A stretch of DNA of 64,000 bases from Aminobacter ciceronei (lineage in GTDB: Bacteria > Pseudomonadota > Alphaproteobacteria > Rhizobiales > Rhizobiaceae): contig NZ_JACJHY010000015.1 in NCBI RefSeq assembly GCF_014138625.1, positions 62,001-126,000 on the forward strand, written 5' to 3'. The position numbers were made by a program, and so were the translations under genes. Of the stretch, positions 33,660-42,992 are shown in pieces (position 1 is the first letter of the stretch; each line of letters begins with the position of its first letter). The notes beneath the pieces are model-generated. The model did not search any database and had not been told where the DNA came from. It saw only the letters and a program-made list of their open reading frames with translations.

Positions 33660-35407
33660 GTGCGCCCCGCCAGAGCCTGGCGATTGGCGAACACAATTCG
33701 CGGAATGACCAACGCCGCCAGATAGACGGCGAGCGGCAGAAGGGTTTGCATGAAGGCAAAGACACCGACGACCCTGCGGTCGCCACCGCTTGCCATCGCG
33801 ACCGCCTCGGTCGTCAATGTCGCCACGCGCCCGCCGCCCGCAAAGAGTGTCGGCAGATATTGGGCGACGCTGACGGCAAAGCCGATTGCCAGGGCGATGG
33901 CGATCGGCTGAAGCAGGATCGGCAGCTTGATGCGGATCAGAGTACGGGTTGGAGAGGCTCCCAGTGCTGCGGCGGATCGGGCATATCGGGGGTCAAGTGC
34001 CTTCCACGGGTCGGCGAGTGCCAGCAAAACATAAGGAAACACGAATAGGAAATGGGCCCAAGCGACGGCCAGGAACGATCCGTCGAGCTGAAGCTTGAGG
34101 GTCAGCACCTGGGTTCCGAACAGGAACGCGATCTGTGGAAGAAGGATCGGGATATAGACTGGATGCCATGGTATGGCGCGGTCGCGTCTTCCGGTTCGAT
34201 CCCCGGCCTCCAGCCAGGCAATCGCAAGGAGCAGCGCAACACCAGTCGTGACGGCCGCAAGCACCACCGTATTGCCCAAAGGCCAGACGAGCGCATGGGC
34301 CTGGCGGCTCCAGATATCGAGGCTCCAGGTCGATGGCAGGATATCGGGAAACGGCCATCGCCATGCCAGGGACCAGACGGCGAGCGCGATGAGGGAACCC
34401 AGCCCCAGCGAGAGAATGATCGTCCCGAGAGCGGCAGCCAGTTTCAGACCTGGCTCGCCGCTCACGCCACGGCCGCCCCTCGTCGTCCACCACAGGCCGA
34501 GCCCGGCGACGCCTCGTTCACCAAGACGCCAAATACCGATCGCCCCAGCGACGACGAACAATTGAAGCGTGGCCGCAGCCGCCGCCGGAAGGGTTCGCGT
34601 GACGTCGGGAGCCATGAACCATTTGAACGCCACAACGGATAGAGGTGGAGGGTTGGAGGGCGCCAGGATCAATGCCATGTCGACGACAGAGAGGGAATAG
34701 GCCAGGACGACATAAACGGGCAGGCGAATCTGCGCGTAAACCTGCGGTGCGATGATCTTGATCCAGACGATGCCTTGCCCATAGCCGAGGGCACGGCCGG
34801 CCCGCATCTGCTGGTCGACGGGGATCTGGTTCAGGGCCGCAAGGATGACGATCAGCAGGAACGGCAGCTCCTTGATGAGGAGGCCGGTAACGAGAGCTGC
34901 GCCCCACGGATCCTGAACGGTGGCGATGTCGGGCGGCACCGTGTAGCCCGTAAGCCACGGGCTCACGAGCCGGATCAGCCAGCCACTCGGCGCCATCAGG
35001 AAGGCGAGCCCGATCGCCATCGCCGCATGGGGTGCGGCAAGCAGCGGGGCCAGAAGGCCGTCGGCACCGCGATCGCGCATTCGACCGTGGACGACCGCAC
35101 AAAAGCTGAACGATAGGATCAATGCTAAAACGGTAGCGGCAAGGCCCGTCGTCACTGTGATCCGAAGACTCGTCGCAAAGCCAGGATAGCTGAACAGTTC
35201 CCGCCACGGTTCCAAGCTCAGCGTATGGCCTCCGATCGACGGCAGGTAGCCGAATGCCGGAAGAAGGGTGAATATTAGCCCAGCTGCGATCGGAATGCCA
35301 AGTACGCAAAGAAGGACTAATCCAACCGCATGCCGCAGGTTCGGTTTCGGCAAAAAGGGGATCAGGCTGCGTATGCGGAATCCTATCTGACGTATCGCCG
35401 CATCCAT
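33656..35407 (-). CDS. ynjC: ABC transporter permease, two fused domains, YnjC-like
   Basis: A 583-residue inner-membrane protein with two binding-protein-dependent permease domains in tandem (about 60-280 and 330-570), each with an EAA-type loop (RALGYGQGIVWIKIIAPQ; AAALGASPTRTLIRIKLP). Fused permeases of this kind occur in ThiP- and YnjC-type importers. Its start overlaps the end of the binding-protein gene by 25 bases and its end overlaps the ATPase start. No outlier features were seen. Confidence 0.88.
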   Translation of the reverse strand: MDAAIRQIGFRIRSLIPFLPKPNLRHAVGLVLLCVLGIPIAAGLIFTLLPAFGYLPSIGGHTLSLEPWRELFSYPGFATSLRITVTTGLAATVLALILSFSFCAVVHGRMRDRGADGLLAPLLAAPHAAMAIGLAFLMAPSGWLIRLVSPWLTGYTVPPDIATVQDPWGAALVTGLLIKELPFLLIVILAALNQIPVDQQMRAGRALGYGQGIVWIKIIAPQVYAQIRLPVYVVLAYSLSVVDMALILAPSNPPPLSVVAFKWFMAPDVTRTLPAAAAATLQLFVVAGAIGIWRLGERGVAGLGLWWTTRGGRGVSGEPGLKLAAALGTIILSLGLGSLIALAVWSLAWRWPFPDILPSTWSLDIWSRQAHALVWPLGNTVVLAAVTTGVALLLAIAWLEAGDRTGRRDRAIPWHPVYIPILLPQIAFLFGTQVLTLKLQLDGSFLAVAWAHFLFVFPYVLLALADPWKALDPRYARSAAALGASPTRTLIRIKLPILLQPIAIALAIGFAVSVAQYLPTLFAGGGRVATLTTEAVAMASGGDRRVVGVFAFMQTLLPLAVYLAALVIPRIVFANRQALAGRT

Positions 35408-36600
35408 TCGTCCGTGATCCTCGTCATCCAGGACGGGTGTGGTTCGAGAAGCACCGATCCCAAGTCCGCGTTAGTCGGTAGTGCCGGGCTCGTCGGGAGA
35501 TCGGCGAAAAGCTGGCGCTGCTGGGTCGAGAGCTTGTCGAGGTCGAGCACTGTGAAGCTGCCGAGCACGCGGATATCTTGGGCGTGCGCCTGTGTAGCCG
35601 GATCGAGCAGGAAATCGGCCACCACCATGGCCGCTTCCTTGTGCGGCGAATTATAGGGGATGGCGACGAAGCTCGTGTTGCCGATGGACCCGCCGGACAG
35701 GGTGTAGGTCCGTATAGTGTCCGGCAGCAGGCCCGACTCGACTGCGGCCGCAGCCTCGGCAGGATCGAACGACATGGACAGATCGATCTCCCCGTCGCTG
35801 AGCAGCTGCCGGGCGGCGGGTCCATCCGCGGGGAATTGTTCTCCGCGCCGCCAAAGCAACGGCTTCAACTTCTCGTACCATGTCCAGAGTGGCGCTGTTT
35901 CCTTGGCGAAATCCGCGTCGGTAGCAGGTTGTTGCAGCCGCTTCTTATCAGGCGCCAATTCGATGAGCGCCTGCTTCAGGAAGGTAGCGCCCATGAAGTC
36001 GCGCACGTCGGGATGCGTAAAGCGGCCTGGATGTGCCTTCGCCCATGGCACGAAATCCTCGATGGTGCGCGGTGCCTCCTTCAGTCGGGCTGAATCGTAG
36101 TTGAACACGACCTGGGCCAGACGCCAGGGCGACTCCATCCCATCCACGGGGATGGTGAAGTCCGTGACGTTCGAGAGCTTACCGATCGTGTCGACATAGC
36201 GATAATTGGGCAACAACTGTGTGAACGGCCCGTAGAGGAGGTGCATGTCCTTCATCGACAGAAAATTCGGGCCGTTGATCCAGATGAGATCGACGGAACC
36301 GGCTTCGTCGCGACCGGCGGTCTTTTCCGCGGCGACGCGCGAGACGGCCTCGGCGGTATCGGAGAGCTTCACCTGCCGGACCGTGATGCCATATTGGGCC
36401 TGCACTTGTTGTCCAACCCAATCGATGAAGGAATTGGTTCGTTCATCGCCGCCCCATGCGTTCCAGTAGACAGTCTTGCCGCGGGCCCTGGAGGCGATAT
36501 CCTGCCACGTGTCGGCATGGGCCGTTCCAAACCCGGAAATCAACGCCATCACAGCCGACGTGAGAACGCTCAGAACAGTCAATCGTTGTGTCTTGGTCAT
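35383..36600 (-). CDS. ynjB: ABC transporter periplasmic binding protein, YnjB-like
   Basis: A 405-residue protein with a signal peptide (about 1-29, ending AHA) and a family-1-type solute-binding fold: GKTVYWNAWGGDERTNSFIDW, then ADFLLDPATQAHAQDI, typical of YnjB. It captures the unknown substrate and delivers it to the YnjC/YnjD pair. It starts with ATG 36600, which overlaps the ynjF stop by four bases. The tight overlaps along the operon suggest a single transcript from the peroxiredoxin gene on. Confidence 0.88.
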   Translation of the reverse strand: MTKTQRLTVLSVLTSAVMALISGFGTAHADTWQDIASRARGKTVYWNAWGGDERTNSFIDWVGQQVQAQYGITVRQVKLSDTAEAVSRVAAEKTAGRDEAGSVDLIWINGPNFLSMKDMHLLYGPFTQLLPNYRYVDTIGKLSNVTDFTIPVDGMESPWRLAQVVFNYDSARLKEAPRTIEDFVPWAKAHPGRFTHPDVRDFMGATFLKQALIELAPDKKRLQQPATDADFAKETAPLWTWYEKLKPLLWRRGEQFPADGPAARQLLSDGEIDLSMSFDPAEAAAAVESGLLPDTIRTYTLSGGSIGNTSFVAIPYNSPHKEAAMVVADFLLDPATQAHAQDIRVLGSFTVLDLDKLSTQQRQLFADLPTSPALPTNADLGSVLLEPHPSWMTRITDEWMRRYVR

Positions 36601-37292
36601 CGTGTCAGCTCATCATGAGTTTGTCTTGTCGGACGCCGGCTTTCGGCTATTTTCGGCAGCGCCCTTATGCTTGCCGGACGATCCGAACGGGCAAAGGCTC
36701 GCCACCCCCACCACCATCGCGTGATCGTTGTCATGGCGCATAGCGCAGCATAGCCGTACGCGATGGCAGGGAAGGCGGACGGCCAGGCGCACATCGCCAC
36801 GAACACGGCAATCGTCTCGGCCCCCTCGGTGAGCCCGCCGAGATAGTAGATGCCTTTGGCAGGGTAATTCATTGACACCAATCCCTGCCGGCCGGCGATC
36901 GCGGCAAAGGCGAGAAAGCTGCTACCCGTACCAACGAAGGCGAGAAGAAGTGTCGCGGCGGCGAGGGCATTTGCGCCCGGATCTGCAAGGGCAAACCCGA
37001 ATGGCACTAAGGCGTAGAAGACGAAGTCGAGTGCAATGTCGAGGAACGCACCCCGATCGGTCGGCTTTGTCCGCCGCGCCAGGGCACCGTCGAGACCGTC
37101 GAGAGCACGATTGACCAGGATGACCAGCAGTGCGGCCGTGGGGTGCCCGGAGGCCAGCAAAGGAACGGCGGATATGCCCATGGCAAAACCGAACAGCGTC
37201 ACCGTATCCGCTGAAATCCCACGTCGGCAGAGCCAGGCTGCGGGCGGGTTCAAAAGGCGCATCTGCAAGGGCTGGAGATGACGGTCGAACAT
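36597..37292 (-). CDS. ynjF: CDP-alcohol phosphatidyltransferase family protein, YnjF-like
   Basis: A 231-residue membrane protein with the CDP-alcohol phosphotransferase motif DGALARRTKPTDRGAFLDIA followed by LD (Asp pairs DG..AR..G...D...D), one residue shorter than usual between AR and G. About six membrane helices are expected. ATG 37292 was chosen because the long upstream reading lies inside the flavoprotein gene. YnjF homologues sit with ynjBCD in other bacteria, so the order here supports the assignment. The lipid product is unknown. Confidence 0.85.
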   Translation of the reverse strand: MFDRHLQPLQMRLLNPPAAWLCRRGISADTVTLFGFAMGISAVPLLASGHPTAALLVILVNRALDGLDGALARRTKPTDRGAFLDIALDFVFYALVPFGFALADPGANALAAATLLLAFVGTGSSFLAFAAIAGRQGLVSMNYPAKGIYYLGGLTEGAETIAVFVAMCAWPSAFPAIAYGYAALCAMTTITRWWWGWRAFARSDRPASIRALPKIAESRRPTRQTHDELTR

Positions 37293-37296
37293 CGTC

Positions 37297-39432
37297 TCAC
37301 CCCCTAAGCCAGAGAAGGACGCGACCCGACAAAGCCAGTGCCCAGGCCGGTGCATGAGCTCGGCGCCATTCGCCGGCCGTGGCCTTTGCCGCCTCTGTCC
37401 AGCCCGGGTACGGATGGATGGTCCGCAGGATCGCATTGAGGCCGAGGCCGTGCCGCATCGCCAGCGTGAATTCGCCGAGCATGTCGCCGGCGCGGGCACC
37501 AACGATCGTCGCACCCAGAATGCGATCCTTTCCGGGCACGGTGAGAACCTTGACGAAGCCCCGGTTCGCCTCGTCGGTGATGGCCCGATCGAGTTCGGCA
37601 AGGTCATACCGGGTTACTTCATAAGCAAGGCCTTTCTCGCGTGCCTCCGCCTCGCTCAGGCCGACGCGAGCGATCTCGGGATCGGTGTAAATGACCATTG
37701 GGAACGCCTTCGCCTGGGACCTCCATGTCCTGAAGTCCCCGAAGAGGGCATTCATCGCTGCAAACCAGGCATAGTTGGCTGCTGCGTGGGTAAACTGCAT
37801 CTGCCCGATGACGTCTCCGGCGGCATATATCGTCGGCAGACGTGTCCTTAGACGGTCGTCGACGATCAGCCGGCCGTCTTCCAGGAGGCCAAGTTCCTCA
37901 AGCCCAAATCCTCGTGTGCGAGGACGGCGGCCGACGGCGACGACAACGCGATCGAACTCTAAGCTTCGGCCGTTTGTCAGACGGGCACATCGGGCTTCGC
38001 CGTCCCGCTCGAACGCGCTGGCGCCTGCCCCGCTGATGACGGTCACTTCGTCCGCTACAAGGAGAGCACGCATAGCTTCACTGACGTCTTCGTCCTCGCG
38101 CGCCAGCAACCTGGGCAATGCTTCTACGAGGGTTGTCTCGCATCCGAGCCGGGCGAAGCTTTGGGCAAGTTCACAGCCTATCGCGCCGCCGCCCAGAATG
38201 AGCATCCGCTTCGGCTGTTCCGTCAGGCCCCAAAGTGTCTCGGAAGTCAGCGGTTCCATGTCAGCAAGGCCTGGTATCGGCGGGACGGCCGGCTCGGCGC
38301 CAGTCGCCAGGACGATCCGGCGCCCCGATATGCGGCGGCCGTCGACTTCGACAGTCCAGGGATCGAGGACCCTTGCGCGTCCCTTGATCACATCGACACC
38401 GAGTCCACGATATCGCTCCGCCGAGTCATGAGGTGCCACGCGTGCGATCACCCGCTCGATCCGGCGCATGATCGCCGGAAAATCGGGCTCCAGGCGCCCT
38501 TTGAGCCCCAGGCGTTCTGGATAAGCGCCCTCCTTTGCGAGCTTGGCTGACCGGATAAACGCCTTCGAGGGAACGCACCCCGTGTTCAGGCAGTCGCCGC
38601 CCATCTCGCCCTGTTCGATCAGTGCAACCCGGGCGCGGGCCGTTGCCGCGATATAGGCAGTCACGAGACCGGCCGAGCCGGCGCCGATCACAATGAGGTT
38701 GTAGTCGAACCGGCGGGGTCGCCGCCAACCCCGCAGGGCGTTGCGTCCGCTCCACCATGCATTCCCCGCCTTGGCAGCGAAGGGCAATACCGCCAGGGCG
38801 GCGAATGCAAGGATAATGCGAGGACTTAATATGTCGGCCGCGGTTTCGATCGAGGAGAGCTGTTGACCCGCATTGACGTAGACGACGGTCCCGGGGAACA
38901 TACCGAGTTGGCTCACCCAGGCAAAGGTGAGGACAGGCATGCGCGTCAGACCCATCGCCAGATTGACGAGGAAGAAGGGGATCACCGGAATGAGGCGCAA
39001 GGCGAACAGGTAGCGGGCGCCATCTGACGCAACGCCGTGATTGACCTTCGCCACGACCGCAGGGAAGCGGCGCTCAACGAAATCGCGGAGAAAATAACGT
39101 GCGACGACCATGGCGACCGTCGCACCAATGACACTGGCGAAGGAGACGAGCAGGGTTCCTGTCCAGAGTCCGAACAAGCTGCCGCCAATCAGGGTAAGGA
39201 TCGTTGCACCGGGCAGCGACAAGCCGGTCACGGCGACATAGATGATGGCGAAGAAAAGCGCCGCAGGGGCCGGATGCAATCTGATCCAGTCCCTTGCGGC
39301 GACAAGCCGGCCCATGACCTCCACAAGATCGAGATGGCCCCTGATGAGCACCGCCACAACGAGGATCGCTGCGAAGAAGAGGGCTGCACCGATAGTCTTG
39401 ATAGGGCGGCGAAACGTCTCGGCGTGATCCAT
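37297..39432 (-). CDS. Fusion of a VTT/TVP38 membrane domain with a mercuric-reductase-like flavoprotein
   Basis: A 711-residue two-part protein. Residues 1-230 form a TVP38/TMEM64 (VTT) membrane domain (LPGATILTLIGGSLFGLWTG, YLFALRLIPVIPFFLVNLAMG). Residues 240-711 form a pyridine nucleotide-disulfide oxidoreductase with FAD motif NLIVIGAGSAGLVTAY, redox pair GGDCLNTGCVPSKA (C-x4-C), NAD motif MLILGGGAIGCELAQSF and a C-terminal dimer domain ending HPYPGWTEA. No MerA-type C-terminal CC is present. ATG 39432 was preferred to an upstream TTG. The electron donor-acceptor pair is unknown; membrane quinone or disulfide reduction is plausible. Confidence 0.88.
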   Translation of the reverse strand: MDHAETFRRPIKTIGAALFFAAILVVAVLIRGHLDLVEVMGRLVAARDWIRLHPAPAALFFAIIYVAVTGLSLPGATILTLIGGSLFGLWTGTLLVSFASVIGATVAMVVARYFLRDFVERRFPAVVAKVNHGVASDGARYLFALRLIPVIPFFLVNLAMGLTRMPVLTFAWVSQLGMFPGTVVYVNAGQQLSSIETAADILSPRIILAFAALAVLPFAAKAGNAWWSGRNALRGWRRPRRFDYNLIVIGAGSAGLVTAYIAATARARVALIEQGEMGGDCLNTGCVPSKAFIRSAKLAKEGAYPERLGLKGRLEPDFPAIMRRIERVIARVAPHDSAERYRGLGVDVIKGRARVLDPWTVEVDGRRISGRRIVLATGAEPAVPPIPGLADMEPLTSETLWGLTEQPKRMLILGGGAIGCELAQSFARLGCETTLVEALPRLLAREDEDVSEAMRALLVADEVTVISGAGASAFERDGEARCARLTNGRSLEFDRVVVAVGRRPRTRGFGLEELGLLEDGRLIVDDRLRTRLPTIYAAGDVIGQMQFTHAAANYAWFAAMNALFGDFRTWRSQAKAFPMVIYTDPEIARVGLSEAEAREKGLAYEVTRYDLAELDRAITDEANRGFVKVLTVPGKDRILGATIVGARAGDMLGEFTLAMRHGLGLNAILRTIHPYPGWTEAAKATAGEWRRAHAPAWALALSGRVLLWLRG

Positions 39433-39496
39433 TCGTGAGCGGGCTCCTGGTGGTCGGCGGCCACGCTCGGCGCCGAAGCGATTAGGGTCTTGCTCC

Positions 39497-40069
39497 TTAC
39501 TTCGCTTCAGCGGGCTCAAAAGTTACGTCGACCTCGCCTCGCGCCGGGTAATTGTTCTTCACCACGAAATCGATCGCCCCCAGAATGTCCGCGAAATGGG
39601 GACGTGCGAACGGCATTGTCTGGACACTGCCGAAATAGAGTGTCCCGTCGGGCCGCACCAAATAGATCGCCGGCTCGGAAAAGAGATCAGGCTCCTCTAT
39701 CCCGATGGACGTCTTCCCATGGCCACGAGATACATAAAGTCCCCATGCGCGGGCGACCGGCAGGGGCAAGCCAAATCCGATACGGAGCTGCGGCAGTTGC
39801 CAATCGAGGCTCGTCTGGAGTGCGCGCTCTTCGTCGTCTGAAGAAATCGCCACGACCGAGACGCCGCGGCGTTCGAACTCACCAAGCTTGGCCTCGAGAT
39901 CTCTCAGTTGCGTCCTGCAAATCGGACAGTGCAGCCCGCGATAGAATACGATCAGCGAGAAAGTCGCCGGAGTCTCCTTCCGGATGTCATAGGTGTTTCC
40001 TCCGACAACCGGCACCCTCAGTTGGGGGACGGTCTGGCGTGGAAGAAGGTGAGGAAAAGATACGGTCAT
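39497..40069 (-). CDS. Peroxiredoxin-like AhpC/TSA family protein
   Basis: A 190-residue thioredoxin-fold protein with the active-site stretch SLIVFYRGLHCPICRTQL (peroxidatic Cys plus a CxxC partner), then GVSVVAISSDDEERAL and YLVRPDGTLYFGSVQTMPFA. There is no signal peptide. It is the first gene of the VTT-flavoprotein/ynj operon and is divergent from a TetR regulator across a palindrome at 40113-40134, so TetR control of the whole operon is likely. The flavoprotein downstream could be its reductase partner. Confidence 0.85.
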   Translation of the reverse strand: MTVSFPHLLPRQTVPQLRVPVVGGNTYDIRKETPATFSLIVFYRGLHCPICRTQLRDLEAKLGEFERRGVSVVAISSDDEERALQTSLDWQLPQLRIGFGLPLPVARAWGLYVSRGHGKTSIGIEEPDLFSEPAIYLVRPDGTLYFGSVQTMPFARPHFADILGAIDFVVKNNYPARGEVDVTFEPAEAK

Positions 40070-40112
40070 GCACGCATTCCTTGTGATCCATGCCCCTGGG
40101 GCGGGATTGTTA

Positions 40113-40134
40113 TTTTAGATCGATCGATATAAAA
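40113..40134. promoter_or_regulatory. Near-perfect 22-bp palindrome between peroxiredoxin and tetR
   Basis: TTTTA (40113-40117) and TAAAA (40130-40134) flank the symmetric core ATCGATCGAT (40119-40128) with one mismatched pair. It lies in the divergent promoter region and fits a TetR-family operator. Confidence 0.65.
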
Positions 40135-40200
40135 CTGACACAGCTTGACCGGCCTTGCAAGGGCCCTCGCGACGTGGAAGTGGTTCAGGAGAGGATCCAA

Positions 40201-40815
40201 ATGGGACGACCACGAAGTTTTGAGCAGCCAGCAGTGGTGGCCGCGGCAATGGATCAGTTCTGGAGCCGCGGGTACGAGGCGACCTCCGTGCGCGATCTTG
40301 CGAGCGCGATGTCGATGACCGGCGCCAGCCTCTACAATGCCTTCGGCGACAAGCGTTCCCTGTTCAGGCATTGTCTGGACGCCTATCTCGACACCTATGC
40401 GCGGCGGAGAATCGCTGAACTCGACGCCAGTGAGGATCCCATCAGCGGGATCCGAAACTTTTTCGACGATCTTGTAGCAGCGTCACTGAAGGACCGCCGT
40501 GGATGCCTCCTCGTCAACTCGGCCATGGAGGTCGCACCATGGGATCCTGAATTTGCCGAGTTGATCGAGGCGAGCCTGCGCGAGATCGAGGACGGCTTCT
40601 ATCGCGCGCTGGAACGTCTTCCCGCTGAACCTAATCGGCAGCCGTATCAAGATATTCGCACCACGGCTCGCCTGATATTGTCAGCTGTTATCTCCCTTCG
40701 CGTTCTGGCGCGGGCTGGCGGAGACAGGGACAGGCTTTGCAGCATCGCAAGATCGGCGGTCGCCTTGGCGGAAGACGGTCACCGAGCTGGCTCGAACACA
40801 GTCATTCCGGACTGA
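40201..40815 (+). CDS. TetR-family transcriptional regulator
   Basis: A 204-residue regulator starting MGRPRSFEQPAVVAAAMDQF, with the TetR HTH (TSVRDLASAMSMTGASLYNAF) and a ligand domain containing RRGCLLVNSAMEVAPWD, similar to the TetR_C_16/AcrR-like group. AGGAGAGG precedes ATG 40201. It is divergent from the peroxiredoxin-led operon, and the palindrome between them is the likely binding site. Its 3' end overlaps the DUF3047 gene by 14 bases in convergent orientation. Confidence 0.9.
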   Translation: MGRPRSFEQPAVVAAAMDQFWSRGYEATSVRDLASAMSMTGASLYNAFGDKRSLFRHCLDAYLDTYARRRIAELDASEDPISGIRNFFDDLVAASLKDRRGCLLVNSAMEVAPWDPEFAELIEASLREIEDGFYRALERLPAEPNRQPYQDIRTTARLILSAVISLRVLARAGGDRDRLCSIARSAVALAEDGHRAGSNTVIPD

Positions 40816-41467
40816 ACCAGATGTCGCCATAATATGCCGTGGCGCGTCCCTTGTGATCGTCGGCGTCCGTCATGATCGCAACGGCATCGATTTCCGTGAT
40901 GTCCTGACCGAAGGACCTTTTGAGATCGTCCCGGAGATTGCGCTTGTGATTGACCCAGGCGCCTAGCCCCTGTTGGCCGCTGTCGGTCGCCACCAGGTGC
41001 ACCTGACCCGAGTAGGGACTTGGCCATTCGCTGCCCAGGCTGTGTTGACTTGCCCAGACATAGTTTAGGGCGAGCGACCTCGCGCCGAGCATGCCGCGTT
41101 CGACCACCACATAGATCCGCGCTGGAAAGTCGTCGCCGGACTTCATGTTCTCATCAATGCCGGGAAAGATGTTTTCCACTTTCCATGACCAGTTGAGATA
41201 AGGCGTCTTGGTGAGATCGATCTTTATCTCGCGGTAACGCCCTGACGCCGTCCCGGCAGCTCTGGCGGCCAGAACCTGGGCACCGGTATCGGGATCCTTG
41301 ACCAATTCGTATTTAGTATCGCCCTTGAACGAACGGCTGCGCCAGCCTGACAGTGAACTTTGCGAGAAAGAGCCAACAAGAATGTCGCCGTCGGCTGGCT
41401 GGGCCCATACATTTGTCAGCAAAATCGACGCAGCGCTGAGGACGCTCAAAACCATGGCTCGGAACAC
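40802..41467 (-). CDS. DUF3047 exported protein
   Basis: A 221-residue protein with an N-terminal signal peptide (VLSVLSAASILLTNVWA) and the DUF3047 fold: YLNWSWKVENIFPGIDENMK, ARIYVVVERG, LNYVWASQHSLGSEWPSPYS, NLRDDLKRSFGQDITEIDAV. The family is of unknown function and probably periplasmic. Start choice: GTG 41467 has AAGAGG seven bases upstream; ATG 41455 and GTG 41509 are alternatives. Convergent with tetR. Confidence 0.8.
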   Translation of the reverse strand: MFRAMVLSVLSAASILLTNVWAQPADGDILVGSFSQSSLSGWRSRSFKGDTKYELVKDPDTGAQVLAARAAGTASGRYREIKIDLTKTPYLNWSWKVENIFPGIDENMKSGDDFPARIYVVVERGMLGARSLALNYVWASQHSLGSEWPSPYSGQVHLVATDSGQQGLGAWVNHKRNLRDDLKRSFGQDITEIDAVAIMTDADDHKGRATAYYGDIWFSPE

Positions 41468-41514
41468 GTATGCACCTCTTGACGATCGGTTGAATAACGA
41501 CGGATTCACAATCC

Positions 41515-41640
41515 AGTGGGCTCAGCTCCTAGTTCGACGAAGCAGTCAAAGGGACTTTTTCAGGGCGATGCCGTGGCACTGCTTGAATCCTGAGGATCTT
41601 ATCGCCGCCATGTTTATCGCTTGGCTTTGCTCCTCACTAC
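41515..41640 (-). pseudogene. Relic of a third bufferin precursor gene
   Basis: The minus strand encodes FKQCHGIALKK, close to [11 protein letters not shown] of the two intact precursors. At the DNA level the stretch lines up with bufA1 from the TGCTTCG core back through the Lys/Met-rich segment with several small changes, then breaks off. There is no start codon or signal peptide. Evidence is alignment by eye. Confidence 0.55.
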
Positions 41641-41891
41641 GGCGCTAACCCGTAGGGATTGGAATTGCGGTGATAGCCGCCCGATAGCACGCGATTGAGC
41701 CAGCTGTTGAAAAGTTCGCTCCCGAGCAAGCAGAAGTTACGGCGCGCTCGAAATATTCGAGGACTAATCACTTCCGCGTTCGATCCGAGCGCGGCCAGGT
41801 CCAGCCGGCCGCGGTTCAGCGCTGCCCAGACGATGACCGCCGCCAAACCGGCGAGAAGCAGGAGGCGCGGGAGAATATGTCGGGTGCTCAC
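41637..41891 (-). pseudogene. Truncated VTT/TVP38-type N-terminus
   Basis: A frame of 84 codons begins with GTG 41891, overlapping the stop of the sterol-desaturase-like gene. The first 35 residues (RHILPRLLLLAGLAAVIVWA, then LDLAALGS) resemble the start of TVP38 proteins; the rest is unrelated and runs to the bufA relic. It reads as a gene cut by a rearrangement. Confidence 0.4.
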
Positions 41892-42736
41892 GGCTCCTTC
41901 TCCGCCTTTTGGCGGTTGATCGGATAACCGCTCGCCGGGCCGCGTAGCGGTTGGATCAGCATCCGGTCGAGCCAGAGATCGCGGCGAGTGCGAAATTGCT
42001 CGATGCCGATGATCATGGCCTCGTGGCCTTCGCGCGGCTGCGGCAGGTAGGTGCCGAGCAGCCTGTCCCACCAGGGCAGATTGAACCCGAAATTGCTATT
42101 CGTTTCGCTTGGATGGATCGAATGATGAACCCGGTGCATGTCCGGGGTCACAACGAAGAGTCGCAGGATGCGGTCGATCCCGGGAGAGATACGGATATTG
42201 GAGTGGTTGAACATGGAGGTGCCGTTCAGAACCACCTCAAAGATGAGCACGGCGACCGCCGGCGGCCCAAGAGCTGCGACCACCACAAGCTTGATTGCCA
42301 TCGACAGCAGGATTTCGATGGGGTGAAACCGCAGTCCCGTTGACACGTCGAATTCCAGATCGGCGTGATGCATGCGGTGCAGCCGCCAGAGGGCCGGCAC
42401 CGCGTGGAATATCACGTGCTGGAGGTAGATGGCCAGATCGAGCGCCAGCACCGAACCGATGAAGGCGACCCATGCGGGCGTTTCAAATGCATTGAGCAGC
42501 CCCCAGCCTCGTTCCTGCGCCATGACGGCGAGCCCCACGGCCACAATGGGGAACATGAGGCGCACCAGGAGCGTATCGATGACGACGACGCCGAGGTTGT
42601 TGCTCCAGCGGATCATGCGCGGAATTTCCCGCCGCCGGCGCGGTGCCGCCACTTCCCAGAGCGCCATCGCCAGAAGGATGCCTAGGAAGAAGGCCATGCG
42701 GATCAGCGGTTCGTTCGCAAGCAAGGAGTCGGTCAT
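41888..42736 (-). CDS. Sterol desaturase/fatty acid hydroxylase-family membrane protein
   Basis: A 282-residue di-iron membrane oxygenase candidate with the histidine motifs HVIFH, HRMHH (RLHRMHHADLEFD) and HRVHH (PDMHRVHHSIHPSETN), and four or more membrane helices. In the family these His clusters bind the iron pair that hydroxylates or desaturates lipids. ATG 42736 starts MTDSLLANEP; an upstream extension is not supported. The weak ribosome binding site leaves some doubt about the start. A truncated VTT gene is coupled to its stop. Confidence 0.85.
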   Translation of the reverse strand: MTDSLLANEPLIRMAFFLGILLAMALWEVAAPRRRREIPRMIRWSNNLGVVVIDTLLVRLMFPIVAVGLAVMAQERGWGLLNAFETPAWVAFIGSVLALDLAIYLQHVIFHAVPALWRLHRMHHADLEFDVSTGLRFHPIEILLSMAIKLVVVAALGPPAVAVLIFEVVLNGTSMFNHSNIRISPGIDRILRLFVVTPDMHRVHHSIHPSETNSNFGFNLPWWDRLLGTYLPQPREGHEAMIIGIEQFRTRRDLWLDRMLIQPLRGPASGYPINRQKAEKEP

Positions 42737-42992
42737 TTGGGTGTCAGAAACCTTGTTAAGCCCGTCTGCATTGCGCTTGTAACTAATGCCATGGCCCAAG
42801 CTGCGGGCGATTTCGAGAAGGGTGAGGCAGACGGGGTTGTCGCGACCCTCATTATCATTTCGATCGATAGCGGAAATGTGGTGGTATGCTCTTGCTGGGA
42901 AGCGCAGGACGAGTGAAACCTTCGTCCTGTCGTACATCTGATCGGGCCAATGGCCTTACAACGCGACAGCTCAAGACCACGACTTCTGTTGA

